Assembly: GCA_963697805.1 (NCBI GenBank)
Contig: CAVOPB010000001.1
Coordinates: 186,001-250,000 of the forward strand
Direction of reading: 5' to 3'
Source: VRUE01 sp963697805
Lineage (GTDB): Bacteria; Actinomycetota; Thermoleophilia; Solirubrobacterales; 70-9
Length of the DNA: 64,000 nt
Shown: positions 41,320 through 50,684 of the stretch, one piece after another
Numbering within the stretch: the stretch's first letter is position 1
Layout: the number at the start of each line of letters is the position of its first letter
Made by a program: the position numbers and the translations under genes
Notes under the pieces: generated by a model
The model's database searches: none
Seen by the model: only the letters and a program-made list of their open reading frames with translations
Told to the model about the DNA's origin: nothing

Positions 41320-42217
41320 CGGAATCCCGATGGCCGGCCAGCAGCCGCTGCTCGAGCAGCGCGCCGTGGCCGGCGGCGACCGCCCGCTGGGCGCGGCGCT
41401 CGTCGAGCTCGACGCCCTGCGCTTCGGCCAGCTCGATCAGGCGCTGCTTCTCCTCCCCCTCGCGGGCGAGCTCGAAGAAGGTCCATGCCAGGACCCCGAG
41501 GGCGAGGAACGTGCCCTCGACCATCATCAGTGCCCCCGCGGTGCTCTGATCGGCGAGCGCCGAGATCCCCCAGTAGCGCTCCCCCGGCGCGTAGATCGGG
41601 TAGAGCACCGACCCGGACCACATCAGGACGTTGCCGAGGATCGCGCCGGTGAAGCGGACCGCGATCACGTAGGTGACCTTCCAGCCGGCGCCGAACCAGG
41701 CCGGCTTCGGCAGCGGCCCGAACACCGGCATCCACATCAGGCACCCGAAGAAGAGGAACGTCGTGTGCTCGAGGGCGTGGACCGGGGCCGCCCCGTAGGC
41801 GTCCTGGTAGATCGAGGGCAGGTGCCAGAAGAAGAGGTTGAGGGCCCAGAGCGGCAGCGCCACGGCCGGGTGAGCGAGGACCTGAAGACGATTGAAGAGC
41901 CGGATCGCAAGGACCGGCTGCAGGAGCGAGCGGGTCAGGCCGAAGACCAGCAGCAGGGTCGCGATGTCGCCGATCAGAAGGTGCTCGCCCATGTGGGCGA
42001 TGACGAGCTCCTCTGAGATGTGCCCGATCGGGCTGAACAGCGCGATCGCGATCACGGCGAGGCCGGAGCCGAAGCAGATCTGGCGCCAGGCCGGGACCGG
42101 CCTTCCGTCCCAGGAGAGGACCATCGCCCGGTGCCAGTAGAGGACCCCGGCGACGGTTATCGGGATCACCTCGATCGGGACGAAGGCCCCGGCGACGTGA
42201 GCAGACGGCACGATCAC
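41312..42217 (-). CDS. ctaG: CtaG-like (caa3-type cytochrome c oxidase assembly) membrane protein
   Basis: 301 residues from GTG at 42215-42217 (a second GTG lies two codons later). Seven or so membrane helices carry histidines typical of the CtaG_Bacillus/caa3_CtaG family: IAHMGEHLLIGDIATLLLV, FWHLPSIYQDAY and HALEHTTFLFFGCLMW. Such proteins help build the copper centre of caa3 oxidases. No oxidase subunits are in the window, so its partner lies elsewhere. The very long frame upstream is antisense to the glucanase gene and not real. Confidence 0.85.
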   Translation of the reverse strand: MIVPSAHVAGAFVPIEVIPITVAGVLYWHRAMVLSWDGRPVPAWRQICFGSGLAVIAIALFSPIGHISEELVIAHMGEHLLIGDIATLLLVFGLTRSLLQPVLAIRLFNRLQVLAHPAVALPLWALNLFFWHLPSIYQDAYGAAPVHALEHTTFLFFGCLMWMPVFGPLPKPAWFGAGWKVTYVIAVRFTGAILGNVLMWSGSVLYPIYAPGERYWGISALADQSTAGALMMVEGTFLALGVLAWTFFELAREGEEKQRLIELAEAQGVELDERRAQRAVAAGHGALLEQRLLAGHRDSDA

Positions 42218-42298
42218 GGTTTCAGCGTAGCGGCGCGGTTTTCGGCGACGCTGCCCGCGGCCGTTGGTAGCTTGCGGCTGTGACCGCGGAGCGAGCAA

Positions 42299-44191
42299 GT
42301 GAGCGCTGTCGATAGCCGCTTCCCACCAATTGGCAGCTACGGATTCCTCTCCGATTGCCACACGGGCGCCCTGGTCTCCTATGACGGCGCTGTCGAGTGG
42401 CTCTGCCTTCCCCGCTTCGACTCGCCGAGCACCTTCGGTGCGATGCTCGATCGCGGCGCCGGCCACTTCAAGATCAGCCCGCGCGGGGTCGTGGTCCCGA
42501 TCAGCCGCCGATACGAGCCCGGCACCCTGGTGATCGAGACGACCTGGGTCACCGACACCGGCTGGGTCGTGACCCACGACGCGCTGACGATCGGCGACTG
42601 GGCCGAACAGGGACCCGGCACCCGGCCGCGGACCGAGCACGAGGCCGACCACTCGCTGCTGCGGCTGATGACCTGCATCGACGGTGAGGTCGAGATGGAG
42701 ATGGAGTGCACACCGTGCTTCAGCTACGGGTCCGAGCCCGCCGAGTGGAGCGGCGGCGACCTCGGTGAGGCGCTCGCCAGCGGGAGCGAGGGCGCGATGC
42801 TGCGCCTGACGAGCGACATGGAGATCTCGATCGATGGGCCGGCCGCAATCGCGACGATGCGGCTGCGCGAGGACGAGACAGGGTTCTGCGCCGTGACCTG
42901 GGGCGACGGCGACCTCGGCGGGCCCCGCAGCGCTCCGGAGGCGCTCGAGCGGCTCGACTCGACCGAAGAGTTCTGGCGCCAGTGGCTTCGAGCCGGAGAC
43001 TTCCCCGACCACCCCTGGCGCATCCACCTGCAGCGCTCGGCGCTGGTCCTGAAGGGCCTCACCTACAGTCCGAGCGGTGCGATCGTCGCGGCGCCGACGA
43101 CCTCGCTGCCCGAGACTCCCGGCGGGGAACGGAACTGGGACTACCGCTACACCTGGATCCGCGACTCGACCTTCAGCCTCTGGGCGCTGCACACGCTCGG
43201 CTTCGACGACGAGGCGCGCGCGTTCATGAAATTCGTGCTCGAGGTCTGCCGCAAGGACCCGAACCTGCAGATCATGTACGGGATCGGCGGCGAGAAGGAC
43301 CTTGCCGAGAGCACTCTCGACCACCTCGACGGCTACGGCGGGGCGCGCCCGGTGCGGATCGGGAACGGCGCCTACGACCAGCACCAGCACGACGTCTGGG
43401 GCGCGCTGCTCGACTCGATCTACCTGCACGAAAAAGCGCTGCGGGGGACCGGCACCCCGGCCGATCGCAAACTGATCGGCGAACAGGTTGAGGCCGCGAT
43501 CGCCGCCTGGCCCGATCCCGACCAGGGCATCTGGGAGGCCCGCGGCGAGCCCCGTCACTACGTCTCCTCGAAGCTGATGATCTGGGTGGCGGTCGACCGT
43601 GGCGCGCGGCTGGCGGCGGCGGTCGGGCGCGAGGACATGGCGGCGAGGTGGAGGGAGATCGCCGACGAGGTTCACGCTGAGATCCTCGAGCGCGGAGTCC
43701 GCGACGGCGTCTTCCGCCAGCACTACGAGACCGATGCCCTCGACGCCTCGACGCTGCTGGTCCCACTGCTCCGCTTCCTCCCGCCCGACGACCCCCGGGT
43801 GCGAGCCACCGTCGAGGCGATCAGCAGGGACCTGACAAAGGACGGGCTCGTCCTCCGCTACGTGGTCGACGAGACCGACGACGGCCTCTCGGGCGAGGAG
43901 GGGACCTTCCTGATCTGCTCCTTCTGGCTGGTCTCGGCCCTGTCGGAGATCGGCGAGGCGGCGCGGGCGCGGGCGCTCTGCGAACGACTGCTGGAGTCGG
44001 CGGGCTGGCTCGACCTCTTCGCCGAGGAGCTCGACGCCAGGAGCGGGCGCCACCTCGGCAACTTCCCGCAGGCGTTCACCCACCTGGCGCTGATCAATGC
44101 CGTTTCCCACGTGATCGCCGACGAGCAGCGCACGGACGGCGGGCCGACCGCCGTATTCAGCGAGATGGGAGGGGTCAGGGAGGGTGTCTAG
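42299..44191 (+). CDS. Glycoside hydrolase family 15 (glucoamylase/trehalase type)
   Basis: 630 residues from GTG at 42299. The N-terminal beta-sandwich starts with the family hallmark FPPIGSYGFLSDCHTGALVS. The (alpha/alpha)6 barrel has NWDYRYTWIRDSTFSLWAL (general acid region) and EEGTFLICSFWLVSAL with the catalytic base near residue 533. Actinobacterial enzymes of this subtype split trehalose or small maltodextrins in the cytoplasm; no signal peptide is seen, which fits. Substrate is uncertain. It diverges from ctaG. Confidence 0.9.
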   Translation: MSAVDSRFPPIGSYGFLSDCHTGALVSYDGAVEWLCLPRFDSPSTFGAMLDRGAGHFKISPRGVVVPISRRYEPGTLVIETTWVTDTGWVVTHDALTIGDWAEQGPGTRPRTEHEADHSLLRLMTCIDGEVEMEMECTPCFSYGSEPAEWSGGDLGEALASGSEGAMLRLTSDMEISIDGPAAIATMRLREDETGFCAVTWGDGDLGGPRSAPEALERLDSTEEFWRQWLRAGDFPDHPWRIHLQRSALVLKGLTYSPSGAIVAAPTTSLPETPGGERNWDYRYTWIRDSTFSLWALHTLGFDDEARAFMKFVLEVCRKDPNLQIMYGIGGEKDLAESTLDHLDGYGGARPVRIGNGAYDQHQHDVWGALLDSIYLHEKALRGTGTPADRKLIGEQVEAAIAAWPDPDQGIWEARGEPRHYVSSKLMIWVAVDRGARLAAAVGREDMAARWREIADEVHAEILERGVRDGVFRQHYETDALDASTLLVPLLRFLPPDDPRVRATVEAISRDLTKDGLVLRYVVDETDDGLSGEEGTFLICSFWLVSALSEIGEAARARALCERLLESAGWLDLFAEELDARSGRHLGNFPQAFTHLALINAVSHVIADEQRTDGGPTAVFSEMGGVREGV

Positions 44192-44220
44192 GCAGGCGCG
44201 GTCCTGGGTAAGTGTCCCCC

Positions 44221-44838
44221 GTGAGCACGGAACCGGCACTCGGAAACCGGGCCCTCAGGGACCCATTGCCCTCCCGCGTCATGGTCCTGGTCACCGAGGC
44301 GCTGCCCGAGGGCGAGCTGCTCGACGAGCTCGACCGGCGGCTTCCCCGCGAGCCCGCCGGCGTGATCCTCGTCGCTCCGGTGCTCGAGGTCGGCCGCTCG
44401 GACGATGTCGATGCCACGATCCGCGAGGCCAGGAACCGCCTCGAGCGATCCCAGGAGATGCTCGAAGGCCACGGGATCTCGGCTCTCGGACAGGTCGGCG
44501 TCAGCGATCCCGTGGCCGCCGCCGCCGAAGCGCTGCGCCGGTTCCCGGCCGAGCTCGTCCTGATCGTCGGCGACCCCTACGCGGCGGGCCTGCTCGAACG
44601 GGCGCGCGTGCTCCTCGACCTGCCGATCGAGCCGGTTGCGACCGGACGGGCGCAGTCGGAGCCGATCCCAGCCACGGTCGGCAACGCGAGGGCCGGCTTC
44701 GCCGGCAGCCCCGCCCAGGGATTGGACTGGCTGCCGCGCTTCAGCGCCGGAGATCGACTCGCGATCGCCTTCGCGGTGCTCATGGCGATGTTCGGGATCG
44801 CCGCGCTGGTGATCGCCCTGATCAGCCTGTTCCAGTGA
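44221..44838 (+). CDS. UspA-like domain protein with C-terminal membrane anchor
   Basis: About 205 residues from GTG at 44221 (an in-frame GTG at 44212 is possible). The Rossmann-like half has MVLVTEALPEGELLDEL, VILVAPVLEV and AELVLIVGDPYAAGLLERAR, similar to universal stress proteins but without the G-x2-G-x9-G-S ATP loop. One C-terminal helix (about 180-203, FAVLMAMFGIAALVIALISL) would anchor it as a tail-anchored protein facing the cytoplasm. Function unknown. It overlaps the end of the convergent hydrolase gene. Confidence 0.6.
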   Translation: MSTEPALGNRALRDPLPSRVMVLVTEALPEGELLDELDRRLPREPAGVILVAPVLEVGRSDDVDATIREARNRLERSQEMLEGHGISALGQVGVSDPVAAAAEALRRFPAELVLIVGDPYAAGLLERARVLLDLPIEPVATGRAQSEPIPATVGNARAGFAGSPAQGLDWLPRFSAGDRLAIAFAVLMAMFGIAALVIALISLFQ

Positions 44839-45751
44839 GGTGGCGGCTCAGGAAGTCAGCCTCGGCGGCGATGCTGCGCCCCGCGTAGAGGTCGAAGTGG
44901 CCGCCCTCGAACGTCTCGAGCTCTCCTTCTGGGAGGCGCCACACGAGCGCGGCGGCAGGCCCGGGCGGGCAGAGGAGGTCTTCCGAGCCCGCCACCACGA
45001 GCACCGGGCAGCGGACGTCGGCGGCGATCCGGTGCGGGTGCGGGGTCCGTAAGCGCGGGCGCAGGACGACCCGGTTCTCCCAGACGACCCCGCCGTCGAG
45101 CTCGGCCCGGTCGCCGGAGGCCTCGATCCGCGCCTGCGCAGGGAGCATCGAGCGCTCGCCAGCGGCCGCGTCCTCGCGGACGAGGATCGCCGTCTCGCCG
45201 GGCTTCCCGGCGACCGCCACCCCCCGCGGATCACGGCCGAAGAGCATCCGGACCCGGTCGGCGGATGCCGAGGCGGCGAGGCGAAGGACCGGCGTACCGG
45301 CTGAGCTCTGCGTCTCGCGCCCGGGGACGAATGGGGTCAGGCAGACGACGGCCCGCAGATCGCGATCGCGACGGGCCGCGTCCAGCGCCTGGGCGCAGCT
45401 CGCCGATCCGCCCCAGAGCGCGATCCGCTCGGGGTCGATCTCCTCGCTGTCACGCGCCAGCTCGATCGCGGCCGCGAGGTCCTCGGCGAGCATCCGGATG
45501 TCGTAGAGCTGGCGCGGCTCGCCCCCGCTGGCGCCGAACCCGCGGCAGTCGAACTGGAGCGCCGCGACTCCGGACTCGGCGAAGGCGCGACCCCGCTCCG
45601 CATAGCAGCGCAACTGGCGCAGCCCGGCGGTCGAGTGGAGCATTACGACGCAGGGATGGGGAGCGGCGCCCGGCGGCAGGTGAAGCCAACCGGCGCAGCG
45701 CTCCCCGCCGGAGCGAAACTCGACCTCGGCGATCGTGCCGACGTCGCTCAT
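44822..45751 (-). CDS. Alpha/beta hydrolase (dienelactone hydrolase/peptidase-like)
   Basis: 309 residues. The oxyanion segment is VVMLHSTAGLRQ, a QFDCRGFGASGG block follows, the nucleophile elbow is LWGGSASCAQAL (Ser in GGSAS, a variant of GxSxG), an acid lies in VVAGSEDLLCPPG and the final His in FEGGHFDLYAG. The substrate is unknown. The ATG overlaps the stop of a TetR regulator (ATGA), so the regulator probably controls this gene. Confidence 0.8.
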   Translation of the reverse strand: MSDVGTIAEVEFRSGGERCAGWLHLPPGAAPHPCVVMLHSTAGLRQLRCYAERGRAFAESGVAALQFDCRGFGASGGEPRQLYDIRMLAEDLAAAIELARDSEEIDPERIALWGGSASCAQALDAARRDRDLRAVVCLTPFVPGRETQSSAGTPVLRLAASASADRVRMLFGRDPRGVAVAGKPGETAILVREDAAAGERSMLPAQARIEASGDRAELDGGVVWENRVVLRPRLRTPHPHRIAADVRCPVLVVAGSEDLLCPPGPAAALVWRLPEGELETFEGGHFDLYAGRSIAAEADFLSRHLTGTG

Positions 45752-46347
45752 CGATAGAGGCCGCCCTGGAGGAGGTCCACGTTGGCCTCCACCCAGCGCT
45801 CGAGGTTCTCGCCGTCGAGGAGAGATCCGCCGAGCACCTCGTCCTCGAGCAGCGCCCGAAAGCCGAGCGGGGCCCAGATCAGGAAGAAGTGCTGGAGGGT
45901 CGCCCAGAACCGATCGGCGCCCTCGCGCAGCGCCCCCTCGTCCGCCATTCGGTCGATCTCGGCGCGACCGGCTGAGATCATCAGCCCGAACAGCCGCGCG
46001 GCGCCCGGTGTCACCTCGACCAGGGCGCGGCCCAGATAGGCGCAGACATCGGGGCGCTCCCGCATCACCGACGCGGTCTGCTCCGCACGGCGGCGCAGGA
46101 GCTCGGCCGCTGGGACCTGCTCGGCGGTGGTGTAGGCGTCGCCGAACGCACGCAGTGCGGCCTCGTCGACCGCCGCGACCAACCCCTCCTTGCCGTCGAA
46201 GTGATGGACGATCAGCGCCGGCGAGACCTCGGCGTCACGAGCGACCTCACGCAGCGAGGTGGCGTCGATCCCGCGCTCGCCGAACAGGCTCATCGCCCTG
46301 AGGACGATCTCTTCGCGGGTCGACCTGGTGCCGCAGGCTGAACGCAT
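45748..46347 (-). CDS. TetR-family transcriptional regulator
   Basis: 199 residues from ATG at 46345-46347 (TTG 46368 would add seven). The N-terminal helix-turn-helix is EVARDAEVSPALIVHHFDGKE, followed by a helical ligand domain. It is co-translated with the hydrolase. Upstream, ACTGTACA and ACTGTTCA stand as imperfect direct repeats (46359-46374), with another TGTTCAG at the start codon. This is a candidate autoregulatory site. Ligand unknown. Confidence 0.85.
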   Translation of the reverse strand: MRSACGTRSTREEIVLRAMSLFGERGIDATSLREVARDAEVSPALIVHHFDGKEGLVAAVDEAALRAFGDAYTTAEQVPAAELLRRRAEQTASVMRERPDVCAYLGRALVEVTPGAARLFGLMISAGRAEIDRMADEGALREGADRFWATLQHFFLIWAPLGFRALLEDEVLGGSLLDGENLERWVEANVDLLQGGLYR

Positions 46348-46372
46348 GTTCAGCCGCCCACTGTACAACTGT

Positions 46373-46660
46373 TCAGGTAGCCGCGCTGCCCTCGTCGGCC
46401 TCGAACAGCCGGCCGGCGCGGATCCGCGCCGCCATGTCGTTCGATTCCTCGCGATAGGCCCTGCCGTCCTCGAACTCGATCACCGGGTACTTGCGCTGCT
46501 TGGAGATCTGCTCGAGGTCGTTGCGCTTGCCCGGGGAAAGCGGGCCCTTCACCAGCTCGTACTCGATGCCCTCCTCGTCGAGCGCCTTCTGCACTTTCCA
46601 GCAGGGATGCGCGCCGATCTTCACCCAGGTCAGCGAACAGCGATGAAGTTTGACCGCCAT
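46373..46660 (-). CDS. Glutaredoxin/GST N-terminal-like thioredoxin-fold protein
   Basis: 95 residues. It begins VKLHRCSLTWVKIGAHPCWK, where a single Cys (about 20) stands near the usual active-site position. ISKQRKYPVIEFEDGRAYRE (cis-Pro and glutathione-type loop) follows. It matches short glutathione S-transferase N-terminal-domain proteins found in actinobacteria, which normally lack glutathione and may use mycothiol. Function unknown. Gene upstream of TetR, same strand. Confidence 0.7.
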   Translation of the reverse strand: MAVKLHRCSLTWVKIGAHPCWKVQKALDEEGIEYELVKGPLSPGKRNDLEQISKQRKYPVIEFEDGRAYREESNDMAARIRAGRLFEADEGSAAT

Positions 46661-46669
46661 TGGCCGACC

Positions 46670-47458
46670 CTAACCGATCTCGACCGGCTCGCCGATTGGA
46701 AGCCAGCGGACGCTGTCGCGGATCGGCTGCGGGGCGCCGGCGAACTCGGACTCGATCGCGTTGCGTCCCTGGCGGAAGTGTTTCCAGCCCTCGTAGTGGA
46801 TCGGAATCGTGACCCGCGGCCGCAGTTCACCGCACAGCTCGACCGCCTGCGCCGCGGTCAGCGTGTAGTGGATCGGCCCCGAGAGGGGGAACCGGACGCC
46901 ACCGAGATGGATCAGGGCGATGTCGACGTCGAGCCGATCTGAAACCTCGCGGACGCCGTCGTAGAGGACGGTGTCGCCTGAGATCCAGAGCACGCCGCCC
47001 TCCTGGCCCTCCCAGGCCAGCGCGAAGCCGACGACCTCGCCGACGATCGGGTGGCTGAGCGGCGGCCCGTGGCGGCAGGGGGTGGCCGTCACCTCGATCG
47101 CAGGCCGCCCATCGGCCTCGAGGCGGGTCCTGTCCCAGGCCGCGAGCCCGCGCGAGTTGCCCCCGAGGCGCTTCGCGCCGGGGACCGTGGTGACGACGGT
47201 CTCGGCGCTCGGCAGCAGCTCTCGCCCGGCCTTGTCGAGATTGTCCTCGTGATGGTCGTGGCTGAGCAGCACCGCGTCGATCCGCCCCAGGTCGGCGGCG
47301 GCGATCGCCGGGCCGGTGAGCTTCTTCGATCCGATCCCCAGGCCGAATTTGTAGCTGCCGCCAGCGGGGTCGAAGGTCGGGTCGGTGAGGAGCCTCCAGC
47401 CGCCGATCTCGAGCAGCACGGTGGGCCCCCCTATATGGGTGACGCGGACGTCGCTCAT
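46670..47458 (-). CDS. Metallo-beta-lactamase-fold hydrolase (UlaG-like)
   Basis: About 262 residues from ATG at 47456-47458 (MSDVRVTHIGGPTVLLEIGG). The metal site motif is LLSHDHHEDNLDKAG (HxHxxD with HHED), further ligands lie in CRHGPPL, WISGDTVLYDG and IPIHYEGWKHF. The layout is that of UlaG/YtnP-type L-ascorbate-6-phosphate lactonase relatives, which often act on cyclic phosphates or lactones. Specific substrate unknown. Confidence 0.82.
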   Translation of the reverse strand: MSDVRVTHIGGPTVLLEIGGWRLLTDPTFDPAGGSYKFGLGIGSKKLTGPAIAAADLGRIDAVLLSHDHHEDNLDKAGRELLPSAETVVTTVPGAKRLGGNSRGLAAWDRTRLEADGRPAIEVTATPCRHGPPLSHPIVGEVVGFALAWEGQEGGVLWISGDTVLYDGVREVSDRLDVDIALIHLGGVRFPLSGPIHYTLTAAQAVELCGELRPRVTIPIHYEGWKHFRQGRNAIESEFAGAPQPIRDSVRWLPIGEPVEIG

Positions 47459-47527
47459 CTCTCCCATCGGCCGGGGAGATTAGTCGAGATCCCTTGCGCT
47501 TCACGCGATCGGCGCTACGGTCATCGC

Positions 47528-49393
47528 GTGCGATCGAGTCTCCTGATCGCGATCGTGTCGATCGTCCTGCTGGTCCCCCCGTCCACCTGGGCGTCGGCGG
47601 CGACGCACAGCGCGAAGGCGGCCTGCAAGGGAACGAAGGTCGCGGTCAACGTCGGCAAGAAAAGGAGCTGCCAGCCATTCGCCAGGGTCTTCCCCAAACC
47701 GAAGGCGACCGATCTTCGGCTCGCCTATCTCCGGCAGGCGTTGAAGTTCGACCCCGCCAAGGCGGTGAAGGGCAAGAAGCGCAAGCGCGCTCGCACCCTC
47801 CAGCGCGGATTCGGGGCCGCCGGGAAGCGGGCCCAGAAGAAGATCCTCGCCCTGCTCCCGAAGGCGCTTGCGTTCTTTGACCGCAAGCGAGGCAGCGCCA
47901 GCTCATCCGCCCTATACGGGGGTCCTGCGCTGGCCTCCGCCAACTGCGGCGTCGGCCAGGCGGGAGCGAGAGGCTCACTGGGAGGCTCTTCGACGGTCGG
48001 CATGCTCGGCGACAACGGCCTGTTCATCGAAACTGACGCCGGCCGAGGTCTCAGGATCCGGGTGACCTTCTTCTCCTGCGGCGGCGTCGACCGCTTCCGG
48101 GTGCCCGAGTGCCCGACTGCCGCCGGCGACGTCGAGGCACCCGCCGCCAGCGGGGATTTTTCGGCGACGATCGAAGTTTGGGAAGGCAACCAGCTCAAAT
48201 CCCGCAACAGCAGCAGGTTCGAAGACCAGTCCAAGGCTCTCGGCAAGCTCGGCCCCGACGGCAAGCTCAGGTACGTCGATGTCGAGCACAATCAGGTGGT
48301 CCTGGTCGTGGCCAGCGGCGGAATCGTGATCCGCAGTGAGGCCGCCCGCAAAGTGCGGATCGACATGCCCGGCGGCAAATTCAATTCCGACAGCGCCACG
48401 GTCCTCTACTCGGGCGACTGGTTCGGCGCGAATCTCGGGGCCGACGGCTTCGCCAGATCGGCCAAAGCGGCGATCGACAGCTACAAGCAGGCCGAGCCGC
48501 GCTGGAGCAGTTTCGATCGCAAACCGTACTGTGCCCAGGCCGTCTTCTCGCCGGCCGCCGACACGATCAAAGCGAAAAGGGGAGAGAGCAAACAGCTCTC
48601 GATCTACGCGAAGGCGCAGGCGGACGGCGGCCGGGCGATCGGCGCCCGGTGGACCCTCGTCGGCCTCACGAACGCGGAATTTTCACCCGTCGCGTCGCAG
48701 GACGCCTCGCCGACCGTCCAATACACGGTGAGCAAAACCCCGCAAGCAGATCAGGTCAAGGTCACGGCCAGATTCACCTCGACCGCCGGGGTCGGTGAAG
48801 ACAGCTGGAAACAGCCGATCGAAGGGGCGTTGCCGGAAAAGTTCGCGCTGACCTTCTCCGGCTCAGCCTCCTACGATTCGACGGAAGTCGGCACCGGGGG
48901 CGGCACCGCGAACTGGAGCGGGAATGCGGAAATGCGGGAAATTCCCAGCCCCTACCCGCCGGGAACATTTCCCTACCAGCTCGCGATGTACAAACTTGCC
49001 TCGGGCTCGATCACGTACTCCTACTCCGGGGCGTTCGGCGACGAATGCTCAGCGACCGCGTCCGGTTCCATCGACCTCGCCCTGCAGCCCGACCTCGTCG
49101 GCGGAGCCGTCCTCTCGATCTTCGACAAAGCGCCACGCGAATACAGCATCTTCCTCGGCATGCCCTTGACGAAAGAAGCGGAGGTCCCCGGGACCCTCGG
49201 GCCCTGTGAAGACCCCGAAGACGAAAAATCGATCGACTTCTCGCCCGGAATCGGAGCTCCATTGCTCGTCAACGCGCCACTCCCCGGTGGCCCGGTGAGC
49301 GAGAGCTGGGCGTTCTCCGGCCAGGGCACGTCGGACCTGCCGGGCTCGCCGGAGCAGCACTGGCAGTGGAACGCGAGCCCGATCTCGCCCTGA
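47528..49393 (+). CDS. Secreted hypothetical protein
   Basis: 621 residues from GTG at 47528. A signal peptide (RSSLLIAIVSIVLLVPPST, cut near ASAA) is followed by a lysine-rich stretch with a short Cys pair. The body is beta-rich, with segments resembling Ig-like or bacterial surface domains (for example AKRGESKQLSIYAKAQADGG). Cysteines near SCGGV, PEC, DECS and GPCEDP could form disulfides. No catalytic motif is visible. GAA and AAA codons are more frequent than in neighbouring housekeeping genes, as in the M4 protease. Function unknown. Confidence 0.6.
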   Translation: MRSSLLIAIVSIVLLVPPSTWASAATHSAKAACKGTKVAVNVGKKRSCQPFARVFPKPKATDLRLAYLRQALKFDPAKAVKGKKRKRARTLQRGFGAAGKRAQKKILALLPKALAFFDRKRGSASSSALYGGPALASANCGVGQAGARGSLGGSSTVGMLGDNGLFIETDAGRGLRIRVTFFSCGGVDRFRVPECPTAAGDVEAPAASGDFSATIEVWEGNQLKSRNSSRFEDQSKALGKLGPDGKLRYVDVEHNQVVLVVASGGIVIRSEAARKVRIDMPGGKFNSDSATVLYSGDWFGANLGADGFARSAKAAIDSYKQAEPRWSSFDRKPYCAQAVFSPAADTIKAKRGESKQLSIYAKAQADGGRAIGARWTLVGLTNAEFSPVASQDASPTVQYTVSKTPQADQVKVTARFTSTAGVGEDSWKQPIEGALPEKFALTFSGSASYDSTEVGTGGGTANWSGNAEMREIPSPYPPGTFPYQLAMYKLASGSITYSYSGAFGDECSATASGSIDLALQPDLVGGAVLSIFDKAPREYSIFLGMPLTKEAEVPGTLGPCEDPEDEKSIDFSPGIGAPLLVNAPLPGGPVSESWAFSGQGTSDLPGSPEQHWQWNASPISP

Positions 49394-49402
49394 GGAACGG
49401 GA

Positions 49403-50302
49403 CTACGATGTCGTCGTCCGGCGCTCGTGCGAGATCGAGTAGGCGCGTGGGCGGAAGCGCAGGACCGGGTCGTCGGAGAGCTCGATGCCGTCGGTGATCC
49501 GGGTCGGGTCGCACACGTAATCGTCGCCCTCATCGCTGGGCCCGGTCACCTCGAGGACACCGACGACGACGCGGTCCCGATCCTCGGGCCAGGCTGACGA
49601 CGGGTCATGCGGGTCGTCACCCGGCCCGGCGACCTGCACCTCCAACCCGAAGCGGACGGGCCCGTCGGCGAGGCGCGCCTCGAGCTCCTCGCGGAGGTAG
49701 TCGCGGCCGCGGCGCTTGGCCTCCCCACGCTCCAGGGGCGGCAGGTCGATGGTCGGCCGCCACGCATAGCGGACGAAGCGCTCGCCGCCCTCCGCGTCGA
49801 GCCATTTGAAGGCGTGAAGGGCGTAGTAGTCGATGGCGGCGAAGCTGGGGGGCGGCTTCAGCGCAGCGAGGTTGACCCTGAGGGCGCCGATCGCACTCGG
49901 ATGGCGGGCGAGGAAGAGCGGCATCTTCAGGGCCGATGAGGCGCTGGGCTTCGAGAGGCGGATGAACTCGACGAACGGCTCGGGGTCCTTGAACGGAAAC
50001 CGCGGCAGCGTCTGCGACGAAATGTCGGTGCGCGAGCGGTCGGCGAGGTGGAAGCTGACCGCGAGGCCGCGGACGTCGGGGGCGTAGTCGGGCTCGTTCG
50101 GATCGCCGCCGCCGTTCGAGAACCGCACGGTCGCGGCGATCGGCTCGCCCTGCATGTGCTCGGCCCTGGTCAGGCCCCCCGCCTCCGGGGTCGCGGTGAA
50201 GGTCGCGGCATAGTTGCTGCCCTTCGCGTGGAGTGCGCGGCGGTGCGCGTGGACGCCGAATCGCTCGTCGATCGCGGCGATCGCGTGGTCAGGCGACGTC
50301 AT
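49403..50302 (-). CDS. Small catalase-family heme protein (SrpA-like)
   Basis: 299 residues, shorter than typical monofunctional catalases. It has the catalase-core signs: RRALHAKGSNYAATF with the distal His, AATVRFSNGGGDP, DVRGLAVSFHL, and the proximal heme tyrosine in FRPRAYSISHERR. Members act as peroxidases or have lost catalase activity. It diverges from the zinc-less DksA gene with 30 bases between starts. Confidence 0.85.
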   Translation of the reverse strand: MTSPDHAIAAIDERFGVHAHRRALHAKGSNYAATFTATPEAGGLTRAEHMQGEPIAATVRFSNGGGDPNEPDYAPDVRGLAVSFHLADRSRTDISSQTLPRFPFKDPEPFVEFIRLSKPSASSALKMPLFLARHPSAIGALRVNLAALKPPPSFAAIDYYALHAFKWLDAEGGERFVRYAWRPTIDLPPLERGEAKRRGRDYLREELEARLADGPVRFGLEVQVAGPGDDPHDPSSAWPEDRDRVVVGVLEVTGPSDEGDDYVCDPTRITDGIELSDDPVLRFRPRAYSISHERRTTTS

Positions 50303-50332
50303 CGGGTCAGCCTATCCAGGTACGGTACCCCG

Positions 50333-50674
50333 ATGGATCAGGATCGAGCCAGAGAGCTGCTCGCGCGGGAGCGCACCGAGATCGAGGAGGAGCTTGCCTC
50401 GATCGCGCGCGAAGGGCCCGAGGAGGGCGACGACCGCGTCGATCCCGGCGACAAGGACTCAGAGGGCCTCTACCAGGATGAGTTCGACGCGGGCCGGATC
50501 CAGGACCTGAACGCGAGGCTGGATGCCGTCGAGCGCGCGGAGGCGCGGCTCGAGGCCGGGACCTACGGCCTCTCGACGATCAGCGGCGAGCCGATCCCCG
50601 ACGCACGCCTCGAAGCGCAGCCGACGGCAGAGCTGACGGTCGAGGAGGAGGAAAGGCGACCACGGGCCGAGTAG
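50333..50674 (+). CDS. TraR/DksA-like protein lacking zinc-finger cysteines
   Basis: 113 residues from ATG at 50333. A charged coiled-coil N-terminal half is followed by the DksA C-terminal signature GTYGLSTISGEPIPDARLEA. In normal DksA/TraR the positions S, T and the later two residues are the four zinc-binding cysteines (GxCxxCGxxIxxxRLxAxPxxxxCxxC). Here none is Cys. DksA-like proteins insert into the RNA polymerase secondary channel; the acidic coil tip here (GDDRVDPGDKDSEG) could still do so. Co-occurs with a divergent catalase gene. Confidence 0.75.
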   Translation: MDQDRARELLARERTEIEEELASIAREGPEEGDDRVDPGDKDSEGLYQDEFDAGRIQDLNARLDAVERAEARLEAGTYGLSTISGEPIPDARLEAQPTAELTVEEEERRPRAE

Positions 50675-50684
50675 CGGCCGGGTC

